Positions 1 through 8,004 of a stretch of 24,425 nt of DNA are shown one piece after another; positions within the stretch are counted from its first letter, which is position 1; each line of letters begins with the position of its first letter. The notes below the pieces were generated by a model. It was not told where the DNA came from and did no database searches. It saw only the letters and a program-made list of their open reading frames with translations. The DNA comes from UBA1081 sp964613045 (GTDB lineage: Bacteria; Bacillota; Clostridia; Oscillospirales; Acutalibacteraceae), in contig CAZTFS010000023.1 in the NCBI GenBank assembly GCA_964613045.1, positions 1 through 24,425 of the forward strand, given 5' to 3'. The position numbers and the translations under genes were made by a program.

Positions 1-1
1 T

Positions 2-1027
2 CAGGGCAGACCCACTCCCGTTTCATATCTTGAGAGACTTTCAGGCTCACTCGGTAATGTGCAGCTTTATGTAAAGCGTGAGGATCTTAACCATACAGGT
101 GCACATAAGCTCAATCACTGTATGGGTGAAGCACTTCTTGCAAAGTATATGGGCAAGAAAAAGGTCATCGCTGAAACAGGTGCTGGTCAGCATGGTGTTG
201 CACTTGCAACCGCAGCCGCTTATTTCGGTCTTGAATGTGATATTTACATGGGTTCTGTTGATATTAAGAAACAGGCTCCAAACGTAGCAAGAATGAAGAT
301 ATTAGGTGCTAATGTTGTTGAGGTAACAGACGGTCTTGCAACTCTTAAAGAGGCTGTTGATGCAGCATTTGCAGCTTATGCAAAGGATTATAAGGATTGC
401 ATCTATTGTATCGGTTCTGTTGTCGGTCCTCATCCGTTTCCCATGATGGTTCGTGATTTTCAGAGTGTTGTGGGTATTGAAGCAAGGGAGCAGTTCCTTG
501 AAATGACAGGGGAGCTTCCCGATGCAGTTGTTGCATGCGTCGGCGGCGGTTCAAATGCTATGGGTATGTTCTCAGGCTTCCTTAATGATCCCGTTGAAAT
601 TTACGGTGTTGAACCTCTTGGCAGAGGTCCGGCATTGGGTGACCACGCAGCAAGCCTTACCTACGGTACAGAGGGTATTATGCACGGCTTTAACAGCATT
701 ATGCTCAAGGATGAAAACGGCGAACCTGCTCCTGTATACTCAGTTGCAAGCGGTCTGGATTATCCTTCATCAGGTCCTGAACATGCATTCCTTCACGATG
801 CAGGCAGAGTAAAATACGATGTTGTTGACGATGAAGAAACTATTGATGCATTCTACAAGCTCAGCCGTCTTGAAGGTATTATTCCGGCAATCGAAAGCTC
901 TCATGCAGTAGCATATGCAATGAAGCTGGCAAAGAAAATGGATAAAGGCTCAATTCTTATCAACCTTTCAGGCAGAGGCGACAAGGATATGGACTATGTC
1001 ATTGAAAAGTACGGCATACCCGAATAA
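2..1027 (+). CDS. trpB: Tryptophan synthase beta chain, 5'-truncated by window edge
   Basis: TrpB condenses indole with L-serine to give L-tryptophan, using PLP, in the cytoplasmic TrpA-TrpB complex; it is the last step of tryptophan synthesis. The frame is open from base 2, giving 341 residues, so roughly the first 50 residues lie outside the window. Diagnostic motifs run in family order: GRPTP at the window edge, KREDLNHTGAHK with the PLP-binding lysine, ETGAGQHG, GSVVGPHPFP, the phosphate-binding loop VGGGSNAMGMF, and ESSHA and LSGRGDKD near the C-terminus. These match the classic TrpB1 type rather than TrpB2. A Val codon at 59 is not the start, because homology continues upstream of it. 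The gene ends at TAA and is followed 11 bases later by an intrinsic terminator, so it is the last gene of its transcript. Whether trpA lies upstream cannot be seen. Confidence 0.97.
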   Translation, partial: QGRPTPVSYLERLSGSLGNVQLYVKREDLNHTGAHKLNHCMGEALLAKYMGKKKVIAETGAGQHGVALATAAAYFGLECDIYMGSVDIKKQAPNVARMKILGANVVEVTDGLATLKEAVDAAFAAYAKDYKDCIYCIGSVVGPHPFPMMVRDFQSVVGIEAREQFLEMTGELPDAVVACVGGGSNAMGMFSGFLNDPVEIYGVEPLGRGPALGDHAASLTYGTEGIMHGFNSIMLKDENGEPAPVYSVASGLDYPSSGPEHAFLHDAGRVKYDVVDDEETIDAFYKLSRLEGIIPAIESSHAVAYAMKLAKKMDKGSILINLSGRGDKDMDYVIEKYGIPE

Positions 1028-1038
1028 ATGATTATAAA

Positions 1039-1074
1039 AGGCAGTACATTCAACTGATGTACTGCCTGTTTTTT
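1039..1074 (+). terminator. Rho-independent terminator after trpB
   Basis: A perfect 11-bp stem (1039-1049 with 1057-1067) and a 7-base loop are followed by a G and six Ts. It starts 12 bases after the trpB stop. On the other strand the same stem is followed by a run of four Ts, so it may also act on the convergent minus-strand gene ending at 1132. Confidence 0.93.
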
Positions 1075-1131
1075 ACAAATAATAGCTAAATGAGATTTAA
1101 TAAAATTATCAGTTTTATAATCTTCAAATGC

Positions 1132-1659
1132 TCACTGATTTGTTCTCTGTTTTCTGTCGTGTATAATCATGCCGGCAACCGTGAAAATCAGTAGCGGAAT
1201 GTGCGATGCCAAAGCACCGAATGATTTTGTTAGTATATCATATAAGCACCAGAGACACATATTTACTATCGTCCAGAATCTGTATTTTGCTCCGCTTTTC
1301 TGACCTATGCACATAATAAACGTCAGTGAGGCAACGATTGCAAGTATAACCGTCGGAGAGAATCCGCCTACAGCCAGATTCAAAACGATGAACGCCAGTG
1401 CATAAATCGAAATAAGCCAATGGGGAATGCTTTTGCCTTTTGAGTCGAAGAAATAATTGATAATTGACTGTATTCCTCCGAGAAAGCACGATGCTGCACC
1501 ATTGACACCGCTACCGCCGAGAAGATAGCTTATACCGACAAGAACATTGCCGCAAAAAACAAAGAAAAGTATTTTCTTCATGCTCTTGCCTTTGGTTAAT
1601 GATGCAGTAATCATTGAAACTAAACCAAGAAAGCTCAATATATAGGATAATATTTTCAT
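1132..1659 (-). CDS. YgjV-like (Imp-YgjV family) small integral membrane protein
   Basis: This 175-residue, very hydrophobic protein has about five or six predicted membrane segments. The pattern KILSYILSFLGLVSMITASLTKGKS near the N-terminus, a Gly-rich second helix and short basic loops resemble the Imp-YgjV family of bacterial inner-membrane proteins, whose function is unknown. No catalytic motif is visible. The start has a good SD (GAGGTG, 7 bases before ATG). It is the last gene of a minus-strand run after the alpha-galactosidase and two glycosyltransferases, 71 bases beyond the GT2 stop. This placement suggests a link with surface glycan or export, but that is only inference. The family call rests on remembered patterns and is moderate; a generic small transporter-like protein remains possible. 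Confidence 0.6.
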   Translation of the reverse strand: MKILSYILSFLGLVSMITASLTKGKSMKKILFFVFCGNVLVGISYLLGGSGVNGAASCFLGGIQSIINYFFDSKGKSIPHWLISIYALAFIVLNLAVGGFSPTVILAIVASLTFIMCIGQKSGAKYRFWTIVNMCLWCLYDILTKSFGALASHIPLLIFTVAGMIIHDRKQRTNQ

Positions 1660-1680
1660 AAAATCACCTCAAGATGAACA

Positions 1681-1729
1681 ATCAGTGGCTTCTGTAATTA
1701 AATCGCAGAATCGTCACTGATGTTTTTTT
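1681..1729 (+). terminator. Terminator-like hairpin facing right between two minus-strand genes
   Basis: A 7-bp outer stem (1681-1687 with 1715-1721) and a 5-bp inner stem (1690-1694 with 1706-1710) are followed by G and seven Ts at 1723-1729. The T tract makes it a terminator for plus-strand transcription, although both flanking genes lie on the minus strand. Read on the minus strand, the hairpin is followed by only a weak T-rich stretch. Confidence 0.5.
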
Positions 1730-1730
1730 C

Positions 1731-2705
1731 TTATTTTCTGAACTGTAAAAACAGCGGCAGAAAATGCTTCTGACAGAATGCAACAGAATATGAAAACAGA
1801 TAATTTAAGTTTACATTACCTGTTTTTATGATTTTTCTGATAATTTCAGTTGCTTTTGACTGCTGTTTTATCTGCATGGACTCAACGACCGCAGAATCCG
1901 ATAAGATTTCTCTGATTTTTGTCTTTTTTTCTTTTGCAGTTAATTTGCAATTGTCTGCGAACAGCACAGTCATGCATGAGAGTATGTTTTTAAGAAACAT
2001 ATAGCTGCTTGCACTCGTATCGGTGCATAGCTCCGAATAATAAGAATGTATCACTTTACATGCATCGAACTTTTCGGGAATATAACCTGAAATAAGGCTA
2101 ACCGACTTGTCAATATTGTAGTTGTACAGCACATCGGGGATAGTTTTTACCTCAGGCTTGCGATCAAGTATCTCCGCATTAAAAATTCTGTCCTCACCGT
2201 AGCGGTAATCTTTGAAACGGATATTGTTTCTGTTCAGAAAATCTCTTCTGTATGCCTTGTTCCACACCTGGTTGAGAAGATTATTTTTATAATATTTATC
2301 AACATCAAAAGGAGAGGAAAGTGAGTAAATTTTGTCCTCTGCTCTGCCGAAAAAATTCTGACGGAAACCGAAAATCAGCATATCCGTATCATTTTCAAGT
2401 CGTGCCAGTACTTTTTTTACGGCTTCCGGTTCAAAAGTGTCATCGCTGTCGATGAACATGATATATTTTCCCTGAGCAATATCTATTCCTGCGTTTCGGG
2501 CTTTTGCAGGACCTGCATTTGGCTGCGTAATGCTTTTTACGCAGGAAAATTTCTCTTTGAGTTTCGATATCTTCTCTTGAGTGCTGTCCGTTGAGCCGTC
2601 GTCAATGATTATTATTTCAGTGTCTTCATAAAAAGCAGCGGAAGCCACTGCATTTTCAATCGTGTCGGCACAGTTATATGCCGGAATGATGATGCTTATT
2701 TGCAT
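1731..2705 (-). CDS. Glycosyltransferase family 2 (GT-A fold)
   Basis: This 324-residue cytoplasmic or membrane-associated enzyme should move a sugar from a nucleotide-sugar donor onto a growing glycan. The N-terminal GT-A domain is textbook: SIIIPAYNCADTIENAV at residues 4-20, the donor-binding IIIDDGSTDST at 32-42, NAGPAKARNAGI at 63-74, and the metal-binding FIDSDD motif around residues 84-89. A less conserved helical region follows, and no clear transmembrane segment is seen. The start ATG lies 13 bases after the stop of the GT4 gene, so the two are almost certainly co-transcribed. Sugar and acceptor cannot be told from sequence. Together with GT4 and a membrane protein it suggests synthesis of a surface polysaccharide or glycolipid. 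Confidence 0.9.
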   Translation of the reverse strand: MQISIIIPAYNCADTIENAVASAAFYEDTEIIIIDDGSTDSTQEKISKLKEKFSCVKSITQPNAGPAKARNAGIDIAQGKYIMFIDSDDTFEPEAVKKVLARLENDTDMLIFGFRQNFFGRAEDKIYSLSSPFDVDKYYKNNLLNQVWNKAYRRDFLNRNNIRFKDYRYGEDRIFNAEILDRKPEVKTIPDVLYNYNIDKSVSLISGYIPEKFDACKVIHSYYSELCTDTSASSYMFLKNILSCMTVLFADNCKLTAKEKKTKIREILSDSAVVESMQIKQQSKATEIIRKIIKTGNVNLNYLFSYSVAFCQKHFLPLFLQFRK

Positions 2706-2718
2706 TGCAGAGCCTCCG

Positions 2719-3771
2719 TTATTTATCGAACAATTCGTAAAGACTGTTCTTGATTTTTAAATTGTAGTAATCAAGGCTGTCAAACTGTTTGACATGTTTT
2801 TTCTGATTTATAATGGCATCGACTATATCGGTCTGACCTTCAAGTGAATCATTGTACTTTTCAAGATGCTTTTCAAAAATAAGGTCAAGCCCGAGAGCTT
2901 TTGCTTCCCAGAGAACCATACCCTGACCTTCATGACGTGAAGTGAGAACAAGTGCGTCCATCTGAGCCATGTAAGGATAGGGATTTTCCACCGCATTTAT
3001 TATGGTAACATAGTCACCCAACTGCTGAGCTTCTATCTGCTGAGCTATTTTAAGCTCTTCAGAGCCGCCGCCGAGCAGATATAAATGAATATCCCTGCGT
3101 TTTTCTACAGCCCGTGCGAAATAATCAAGCAGAATGTCGATACCTTTCTGATATGTGAATCTGCCTACAAAAATAAAATTTGTCAAGTCGGGCTCGACGC
3201 TGAAATCTATTTCCTCTCGGCTTTTTCTTATAAGCTGAGGGGTGTTTATTGAGTTGGGAATAACAGTTATCTTTTTGTCATCGATGCCTGTCATATATCT
3301 GAAGGGCTCCACTATTCCTCTGGAGACCGCAACAAATTCATCGTATGATCGGAATTTATTTTTGAAGTGTTTCCAGAGCATACGGTATTTTCTTGAATTT
3401 TTATATTCTATTTCAACATCGTTATGGATCCACATTATGCGTTTTTTTGCATTGACCGCAAAGGTGCATAATGCACATTCGTTACTGTAGCTGTTGTAGT
3501 CGATGGCAAGGTCGTATTCTTTCTCGGGCAGATTGTAGCTGAACATTTTCTGCAAAGTGTCAATTTTTACGATCCTGTTCAGATAGAACAGAGGACGGAG
3601 AATGTAAACATTGATGTTTTTCAGATCCTCCGCCTTGCATATTTTAGGTTCATCAAAAAGAAACAGATCAACTTCATAGCTTGTCAGATCCATGTTTGTC
3701 AGAAAATTCAGTAGGGATCTTTGTATTCCGCCGATCCCCAGATCTTTCTGAAAGATTGCAATTCTTTTCAT
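2719..3771 (-). CDS. Glycosyltransferase family 4 (GT-B fold)
   Basis: This 350-residue retaining-type glycosyltransferase has two Rossmann-like halves. The N-terminal half carries the glycine-rich acceptor-side loop GIGGIQRSL (residues 12-20). The C-terminal donor-binding half begins at FVGRFTYQKGIDILL (201-215) and carries the GT4 EX7E pattern (E281 and E289 in EGQGMVLWEA). The start ATG overlaps the stop of the alpha-galactosidase gene by four bases (ATGA, 3768-3771), which predicts translational coupling and matched synthesis of the two proteins. The donor and acceptor are not deducible. No signal peptide or membrane segment is visible, so it acts in the cytoplasm or at the inner membrane face. 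Confidence 0.9.
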   Translation of the reverse strand: MKRIAIFQKDLGIGGIQRSLLNFLTNMDLTSYEVDLFLFDEPKICKAEDLKNINVYILRPLFYLNRIVKIDTLQKMFSYNLPEKEYDLAIDYNSYSNECALCTFAVNAKKRIMWIHNDVEIEYKNSRKYRMLWKHFKNKFRSYDEFVAVSRGIVEPFRYMTGIDDKKITVIPNSINTPQLIRKSREEIDFSVEPDLTNFIFVGRFTYQKGIDILLDYFARAVEKRRDIHLYLLGGGSEELKIAQQIEAQQLGDYVTIINAVENPYPYMAQMDALVLTSRHEGQGMVLWEAKALGLDLIFEKHLEKYNDSLEGQTDIVDAIINQKKHVKQFDSLDYYNLKIKNSLYELFDK

Positions 3772-5456
3772 CGTTTTGCGTAAATTCCGCTGACGGTGGG
3801 GTAGTTACCCATGCCGTTGTCGATGCTGAACCACATCATTCTTTCGTTGCCTTCTTTATCAAGGAGCTTTACAAGAATCTTCTTGTTGTCTTCTATGTAG
3901 TTTGCATCAAGAACTTTGAACTCGCTCTTTTTGAGTATCTGTCTGACGGCTTTGATGTCTTCGTGCAGGTATTCGTCCATATTGTCGGAAACAAAGAGAA
4001 TGTCGCCGCAGATGTGATTTATAAAGCCTAAGAGGACTTTCTGCTCGATCGTGAATTTGAGATTTGAATATCTGAAGAAGAATACATCGGGGTCATTGAC
4101 AAAAACTCTGTGATTGAGCTGTCTTCTGAAAATAGTGTTGTTGATTGCATTAATTGCAGAGGGAAGCTCAAGACTTACTCTGAGAGGATGATAGAATCTG
4201 GGCTTGTACTGGAGATCAACGTCACAGCTTATACGGCATGCATCAACTCTGCCAAAAGCCGCACCCAGAGGTACACCGCAGCCGAGTATCAGCTTGTCGC
4301 CGCAGCATTCTCTTAAGAAATCCATAGCTTCGCACATGATAGTTCCTCTTGATTTGCCGTTTCTGGGCATCATGCATTCGCTGTAAAGGAAGTCGAGCTT
4401 GACCATGTCATAGCCCCAGTCGTTGAGGATAACGTCAAAGAAATGCTTTATGTATTCTCTTACTTCGGGATTGTATATATCAAGAGTGAAAGCACCGCCC
4501 CAACCCTGACAACCGAGCATGGGCTTGCCTTTTTCGTCTCTGATGACCCAATCGGGATGCTCTTTATATGTACGTGATTTGATCTGAACGCTGAAAGGAG
4601 CTATCCAGATACCTGCCAGGTAGCCCTTGTCATGGATCTTGTCAGCGATGTGCTTCATTCCGCCGGGGAACTTCTCGGGATTGGGATCAAGCCAGTCACC
4701 GACAAATGTTTCATAACCGTCGTCAACCTGAAAAATATTAACATCGTCTTTAACAACATCCATTGCGTTAAGATCACGAAGGATTATTTTTTCGTTTATC
4801 TTCTGGAAATAATTGTACCATGAGGTATAGCCTGCAAGATGATCTATCTTAGGCTCTTTTACACCCATCAGCTCAAAGTATCTGTCAAAAACTTCGGTTT
4901 CAGTGCCTTTGAGAACGGCAATATCAAAGAGCTTTGTTTCAGAGTCAATAACTGCCCCCTCAACATCCTTTGCAATATACATGGTATTTTTATTCATGTC
5001 AGCACCGATGAGAGTGAAGCCCTGCTGTTCGGAAAGTGAGCCAACAAAGAAATAATCTTCATTGTTCTTTATATATGTGTAGCAATGTGAATGGAAAGAA
5101 CCTTTTTTTGTCTCTTTTCCGCAGACCCACATTTCAGAAGCAAGACCTGCAAATTTATCAGCCTTCAGATATTTGAGCCAATCGGCAGCGGCAGGCTGAA
5201 GATCGTTCTTTGTGTATTCTCTTGATATTGACCAGGACTGGTAACCGTTTACAAAATATTTATCATCATCTTTAAATTCATGATCGAATTCAAAGCGAGC
5301 CCATTTAAGCTCAACGGGAGCTTTGGGCTTTAATGTCAGAGTAACAGAATCGTCTGTGACAGAATAATCTGCATCAAGGTATTCACTGACTTTTCCTTCA
5401 AGAAGTACGTCAGTGTCGCCGTGTTTGTAGTAGCAAAGAAATCTTGCATTGTTCAT
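3768..5456 (-). CDS. GH36-type alpha-galactosidase
   Basis: This enzyme is predicted to release terminal alpha-linked galactose from oligosaccharides such as melibiose or raffinose. The 562-residue protein has an N-terminal beta-rich domain with the family marker NGYQSWS (about 70-76). A TIM-barrel follows: AGYTSWYNY at 208-216, FQVDDGYE at 242-249, GIWIAPF at 282-288, and the probable nucleophile D355 in KLDFLY. The probable acid/base D412 lies in RISCDV. At 562 residues it is shorter than the roughly 700-residue GH36 enzymes, so it belongs to a compact subgroup. There is no signal peptide, so it acts inside the cell. It is the first gene of the operon, with AAGGGG upstream of ATG. Raffinose-synthase-like transfer activity is an alternative; coupling to glycosyltransferases makes a non-catabolic role conceivable. 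Confidence 0.9.
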   Translation of the reverse strand: MNNARFLCYYKHGDTDVLLEGKVSEYLDADYSVTDDSVTLTLKPKAPVELKWARFEFDHEFKDDDKYFVNGYQSWSISREYTKNDLQPAAADWLKYLKADKFAGLASEMWVCGKETKKGSFHSHCYTYIKNNEDYFFVGSLSEQQGFTLIGADMNKNTMYIAKDVEGAVIDSETKLFDIAVLKGTETEVFDRYFELMGVKEPKIDHLAGYTSWYNYFQKINEKIILRDLNAMDVVKDDVNIFQVDDGYETFVGDWLDPNPEKFPGGMKHIADKIHDKGYLAGIWIAPFSVQIKSRTYKEHPDWVIRDEKGKPMLGCQGWGGAFTLDIYNPEVREYIKHFFDVILNDWGYDMVKLDFLYSECMMPRNGKSRGTIMCEAMDFLRECCGDKLILGCGVPLGAAFGRVDACRISCDVDLQYKPRFYHPLRVSLELPSAINAINNTIFRRQLNHRVFVNDPDVFFFRYSNLKFTIEQKVLLGFINHICGDILFVSDNMDEYLHEDIKAVRQILKKSEFKVLDANYIEDNKKILVKLLDKEGNERMMWFSIDNGMGNYPTVSGIYAKR

Positions 5457-5491
5457 AAATCTCAGACCCCTTAGTATATTTTATTTAATTT

Positions 5492-5520
5492 ATTATGCAA
5501 TATTTTTGTCTGAATGTCAA
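5492..5520 (-). promoter_or_regulatory. Sigma-A-type promoter of the GH36-GT4-GT2 operon
   Basis: On the minus strand there is a perfect -35 TTGACA (5515-5520), a 17-base spacer and -10 CATAAT (5492-5497). The initiation point would be near 5485, leaving a leader of about 30 bases before the ATG at 5456. The -35 box contains the TGA stop of the carboxypeptidase gene, so the two transcription units abut with no spare DNA. No terminator separates them, so read-through from the upstream gene is likely. Confidence 0.8.
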
Positions 5521-6788
5521 GGCTGATGCGGGAAATAGGCAAAGGCAGTATCGTAAAGCCCCTTAAGATCGCTGTATCTTCCGTATTTTGTGGAACAGCC
5601 GTAAACAACAGCAACAAAAGTCTTTGTTTTTCCTGTTGAAGAAATCTTTTTCTGAGCCACTGTAAGCAGACAGTAGCCTGCCTCGGTATGATGACCTGTT
5701 TTCATTCCCACCATATAGGGATAGTATCTGGAGCTGTTGGGATTGATCGTTTCGTTTGTGTTTGTGTAAGTTGCAGACCCGCCCGATTCAAACTTTGCCG
5801 TAGCAGTTGACAGACACACTGTCTTTCTGATGATGTCGATTGAAAATGCCTTGACAGCTATCTTTGTCATGTCGTAAGCGGAGGTGTAGTGGTTGCTGTG
5901 GGGATAACCGTCGGGATTTGCAAAATGGGAATCGTTCATGCCCAGTTTTTTTGCGTAATCGTTCATCATATCAACAAAATACGAAACTGCTTTTGAAGCC
6001 GACATGTTGCTGTTACCCGATGCCACTCTTGCAGTTGTGACTGCGATGGTATAAGCCGCATCACAGCCGGAGGGGAGAAGAAGACATTTAAGAATTTCCT
6101 TGAATTTTATCCGCTGTCCCTTGTAGATACCTGCACGGCTTGCGTTGGAGGCAACAAGATTCTGTTCACTGCCGACTGTGAGAACATAATCCGCACTCAG
6201 ATATTCACTCGCAATACATGCGGTAATAATTTTTGTTGTACTTGCAGGCTGACATTTTGAATGCATATTCTTGCCATACAGTATAACATCATTGTCGTAA
6301 TCGTAAAGAACCGCATATTTAGCATAGCTTGTGCTGAATCGTGAGCTTATGTCGGAAGTGTATTTTCTGTTTTCGGGTGTAAGAACTGTTGTTGCGGGGG
6401 CTTTTGTAGTGGTTTCGGGAGTCTTGGTGGTAGTTTCGGGAGCTTTTGTAGTGGTTTCGGGCTCTTTGTAAGGGTCAAGACCTGCCGCATCTCTTAAGGT
6501 GTAACGTGCGTCTTTAGCCGTAATAAAGCCGTCACCGTCGTAATCAGCGGCAATCATTCGGCTGTTATCAATAAATTCAAGCTTTGCCGCAACTCTGAGT
6601 ATCGTTCTTGCGTCGGCGGCAGTGAGCTTTCCGTTAAGATCCACGTCCCCTTTTATATTTTCTGCTGCAGTTGTACTTTCCGCAAAGTCTTTGCCCGAAA
6701 TTTCCTCAGCAAAGACGGGTATGTATATGCAGATACACATTACCGCAGCCAGAATAAAAGCCGCAGCACGGGTGAAAACATTTTTCAT
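5517..6788 (-). CDS. Secreted D-Ala-D-Ala carboxypeptidase (S11) with N-terminal dockerin-like domain
   Basis: Family S11 enzymes remove the last D-alanine from peptidoglycan stem peptides outside the membrane. The 423-residue protein has a signal peptide (about 1-27, ending VFA-EE). A dockerin-like domain follows (about 47-105), with two calcium-loop repeats: DVDLNGKLTAAD and DYDGDGFITAKD, each followed by AR and a helix. Next come a Thr/Pro-rich linker (about 108-135) and the penicillin-binding catalytic domain. Catalytic motifs are S183-TT-K186 (SxxK), SGC at 240-242 where SxN is usual, and KTG at 363-365. There is no C-terminal membrane anchor or PBP5-type C-terminal domain. The SD (AAGGAG) overlaps the stop of the upstream methyltransferase gene, so the two are coupled. 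Enzyme class is secure; what the dockerin binds, or whether it binds cohesin at all, is unknown. Confidence 0.92.
   Translation of the reverse strand: MKNVFTRAAAFILAAVMCICIYIPVFAEEISGKDFAESTTAAENIKGDVDLNGKLTAADARTILRVAAKLEFIDNSRMIAADYDGDGFITAKDARYTLRDAAGLDPYKEPETTTKAPETTTKTPETTTKAPATTVLTPENRKYTSDISSRFSTSYAKYAVLYDYDNDVILYGKNMHSKCQPASTTKIITACIASEYLSADYVLTVGSEQNLVASNASRAGIYKGQRIKFKEILKCLLLPSGCDAAYTIAVTTARVASGNSNMSASKAVSYFVDMMNDYAKKLGMNDSHFANPDGYPHSNHYTSAYDMTKIAVKAFSIDIIRKTVCLSTATAKFESGGSATYTNTNETINPNSSRYYPYMVGMKTGHHTEAGYCLLTVAQKKISSTGKTKTFVAVVYGCSTKYGRYSDLKGLYDTAFAYFPHQP
6399..6461 (-). repeat. Three tandem 21-base repeats coding the PETTTK linker
   Basis: Three in-frame copies of a 7-residue unit (PETTTKA or PETTTKT) and a degenerate fourth (PATT) separate the dockerin-like and catalytic domains. 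Such Thr/Pro repeats act as flexible, often glycosylated spacers in secreted clostridial enzymes. In-frame repeats like this can change copy number by slippage. Confidence 0.85.
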
Positions 6789-6800
6789 AGAGTAAACTCC

Positions 6801-7970
6801 TTAAAGACTGTTTTTTGTCAGCAAGATAATATTTTCTATGTGTCTTGTATGCGGAAACATATCAAACGGTCTGCAAGCTCTGACTTTATAGCCGTTTTTT
6901 GTAAGATAATGGACATCTCTTGCCTGAGTTTCAATGTCGCATGAAATATATACTATCTTTTCGGGTGATAATGTAAGCAGAGAATCAAGGAATTTTCTTG
7001 AGCATCCTGCTCTTGGAGGATCAGTGAAAACAACATCAGCTTTTTCTCCGTCAGATGCCAATGCGGACATGAATTCACCTGCATCTTCCGCAAAAAATCT
7101 GATATTTTCGATATTGTTTATCTTTGCATTGAGCTTTGCATCATGTACGGCATCCTTGTTAAGCTCTGCACCGATAACTTCCTTTGCTTTATCCGAAGCG
7201 GCAATGCCGATGGTTCCGATACCGCAGTATGCATCAATAACTCTTTCTTTACCTGTAAGCTCGGCTAAATTTATCGCACATTTATAAAGCTTTTCGGTCT
7301 GTACTGGGTTTATCTGATAAAAGGATTTCGGGGAGATTCTGAACCTTTTACCGCAGAGTATGTCCTCAATATAGCCTTTGCCGTAAAGCACCTTCTGACT
7401 TTCACCGAGAACCATGCTTGTGAATTTGCCGTTGACATTCTGAACGATAGTTGTTATCTCAGGGTGCATTTTCAGAAGCTTTTCGATAAAATGATTTTTG
7501 CCGGGGAAAACAGGTGTTGCGGTAACAAGTACGACCATTATTTCTCCCGTAGAAAAGCCCTTTCTTACAAGAACGTGTCTTAAAAAGCCCTTTTCGCTGC
7601 GTTCGTTGTAAGCCGTGAGCTTGAATTCTTTCAGAAGATTTCTGATGGTGACAATTATCTTGTCCGCATTGAGGTCTTCAAGCATGCATGAATCGATTTT
7701 TACGATATTATGAGTGCTCGACTGGTATACGCCGGAAATTATCATTCCGCTTTTTGTTGTTCCGAAAGCCGCACTTACCTTGTTACGGTAATGGTAAGGG
7801 GATCTCATGCCTTCAATAGGAGCTACATGACAGTATTTCGCAAAAAGCTTTACGACCTTAGCCTGCTTGAAAGCCAGCTGACGGTCGTAAGTCATATTCT
7901 GAAGCTGACAGCCGCCGCATTTTCCGGCAACGGGACAGCGTTGATTGTTAGTTGAATTTTTATTATCCAT
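6801..7970 (-). CDS. TrmA/RlmCD-family RNA (uracil-5-)-methyltransferase
   Basis: The enzyme puts a methyl group on C5 of a uridine, in 23S rRNA (RlmC/RlmD positions) or possibly tRNA, using SAM. Residues (389-aa form): iron-sulfur cysteines C12, C18, C21 and C95; SAM loop DAYCGIGTIG near 246-255; TDPPRAGC at 316-323; catalytic C344 in YISCD; likely base E379 in RHIEN. The usual N-terminal TRAM domain is missing, giving a short form. The longest frame starts at 8009, but that ATG lies inside the -10 box of the gene's own promoter. Transcription would start near 7998, so the ATG at 7970 (MDNKNS) is chosen; its SD (CGGA) is weak. It lies upstream of, and coupled to, the carboxypeptidase gene. 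Confidence 0.88.
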   Translation of the reverse strand: MDNKNSTNNQRCPVAGKCGGCQLQNMTYDRQLAFKQAKVVKLFAKYCHVAPIEGMRSPYHYRNKVSAAFGTTKSGMIISGVYQSSTHNIVKIDSCMLEDLNADKIIVTIRNLLKEFKLTAYNERSEKGFLRHVLVRKGFSTGEIMVVLVTATPVFPGKNHFIEKLLKMHPEITTIVQNVNGKFTSMVLGESQKVLYGKGYIEDILCGKRFRISPKSFYQINPVQTEKLYKCAINLAELTGKERVIDAYCGIGTIGIAASDKAKEVIGAELNKDAVHDAKLNAKINNIENIRFFAEDAGEFMSALASDGEKADVVFTDPPRAGCSRKFLDSLLTLSPEKIVYISCDIETQARDVHYLTKNGYKVRACRPFDMFPHTRHIENIILLTKNSL

Positions 7971-8004
7971 GTGAACATTTTTCCGTTCTTTTGATCTTGA
8001 AAAT

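Noticed and set aside
1028..1075. Hairpin near trpB as a tryptophan attenuator
   Set aside because: It follows the trpB stop and has no leader peptide or alternative fold, so it is an ordinary terminator.
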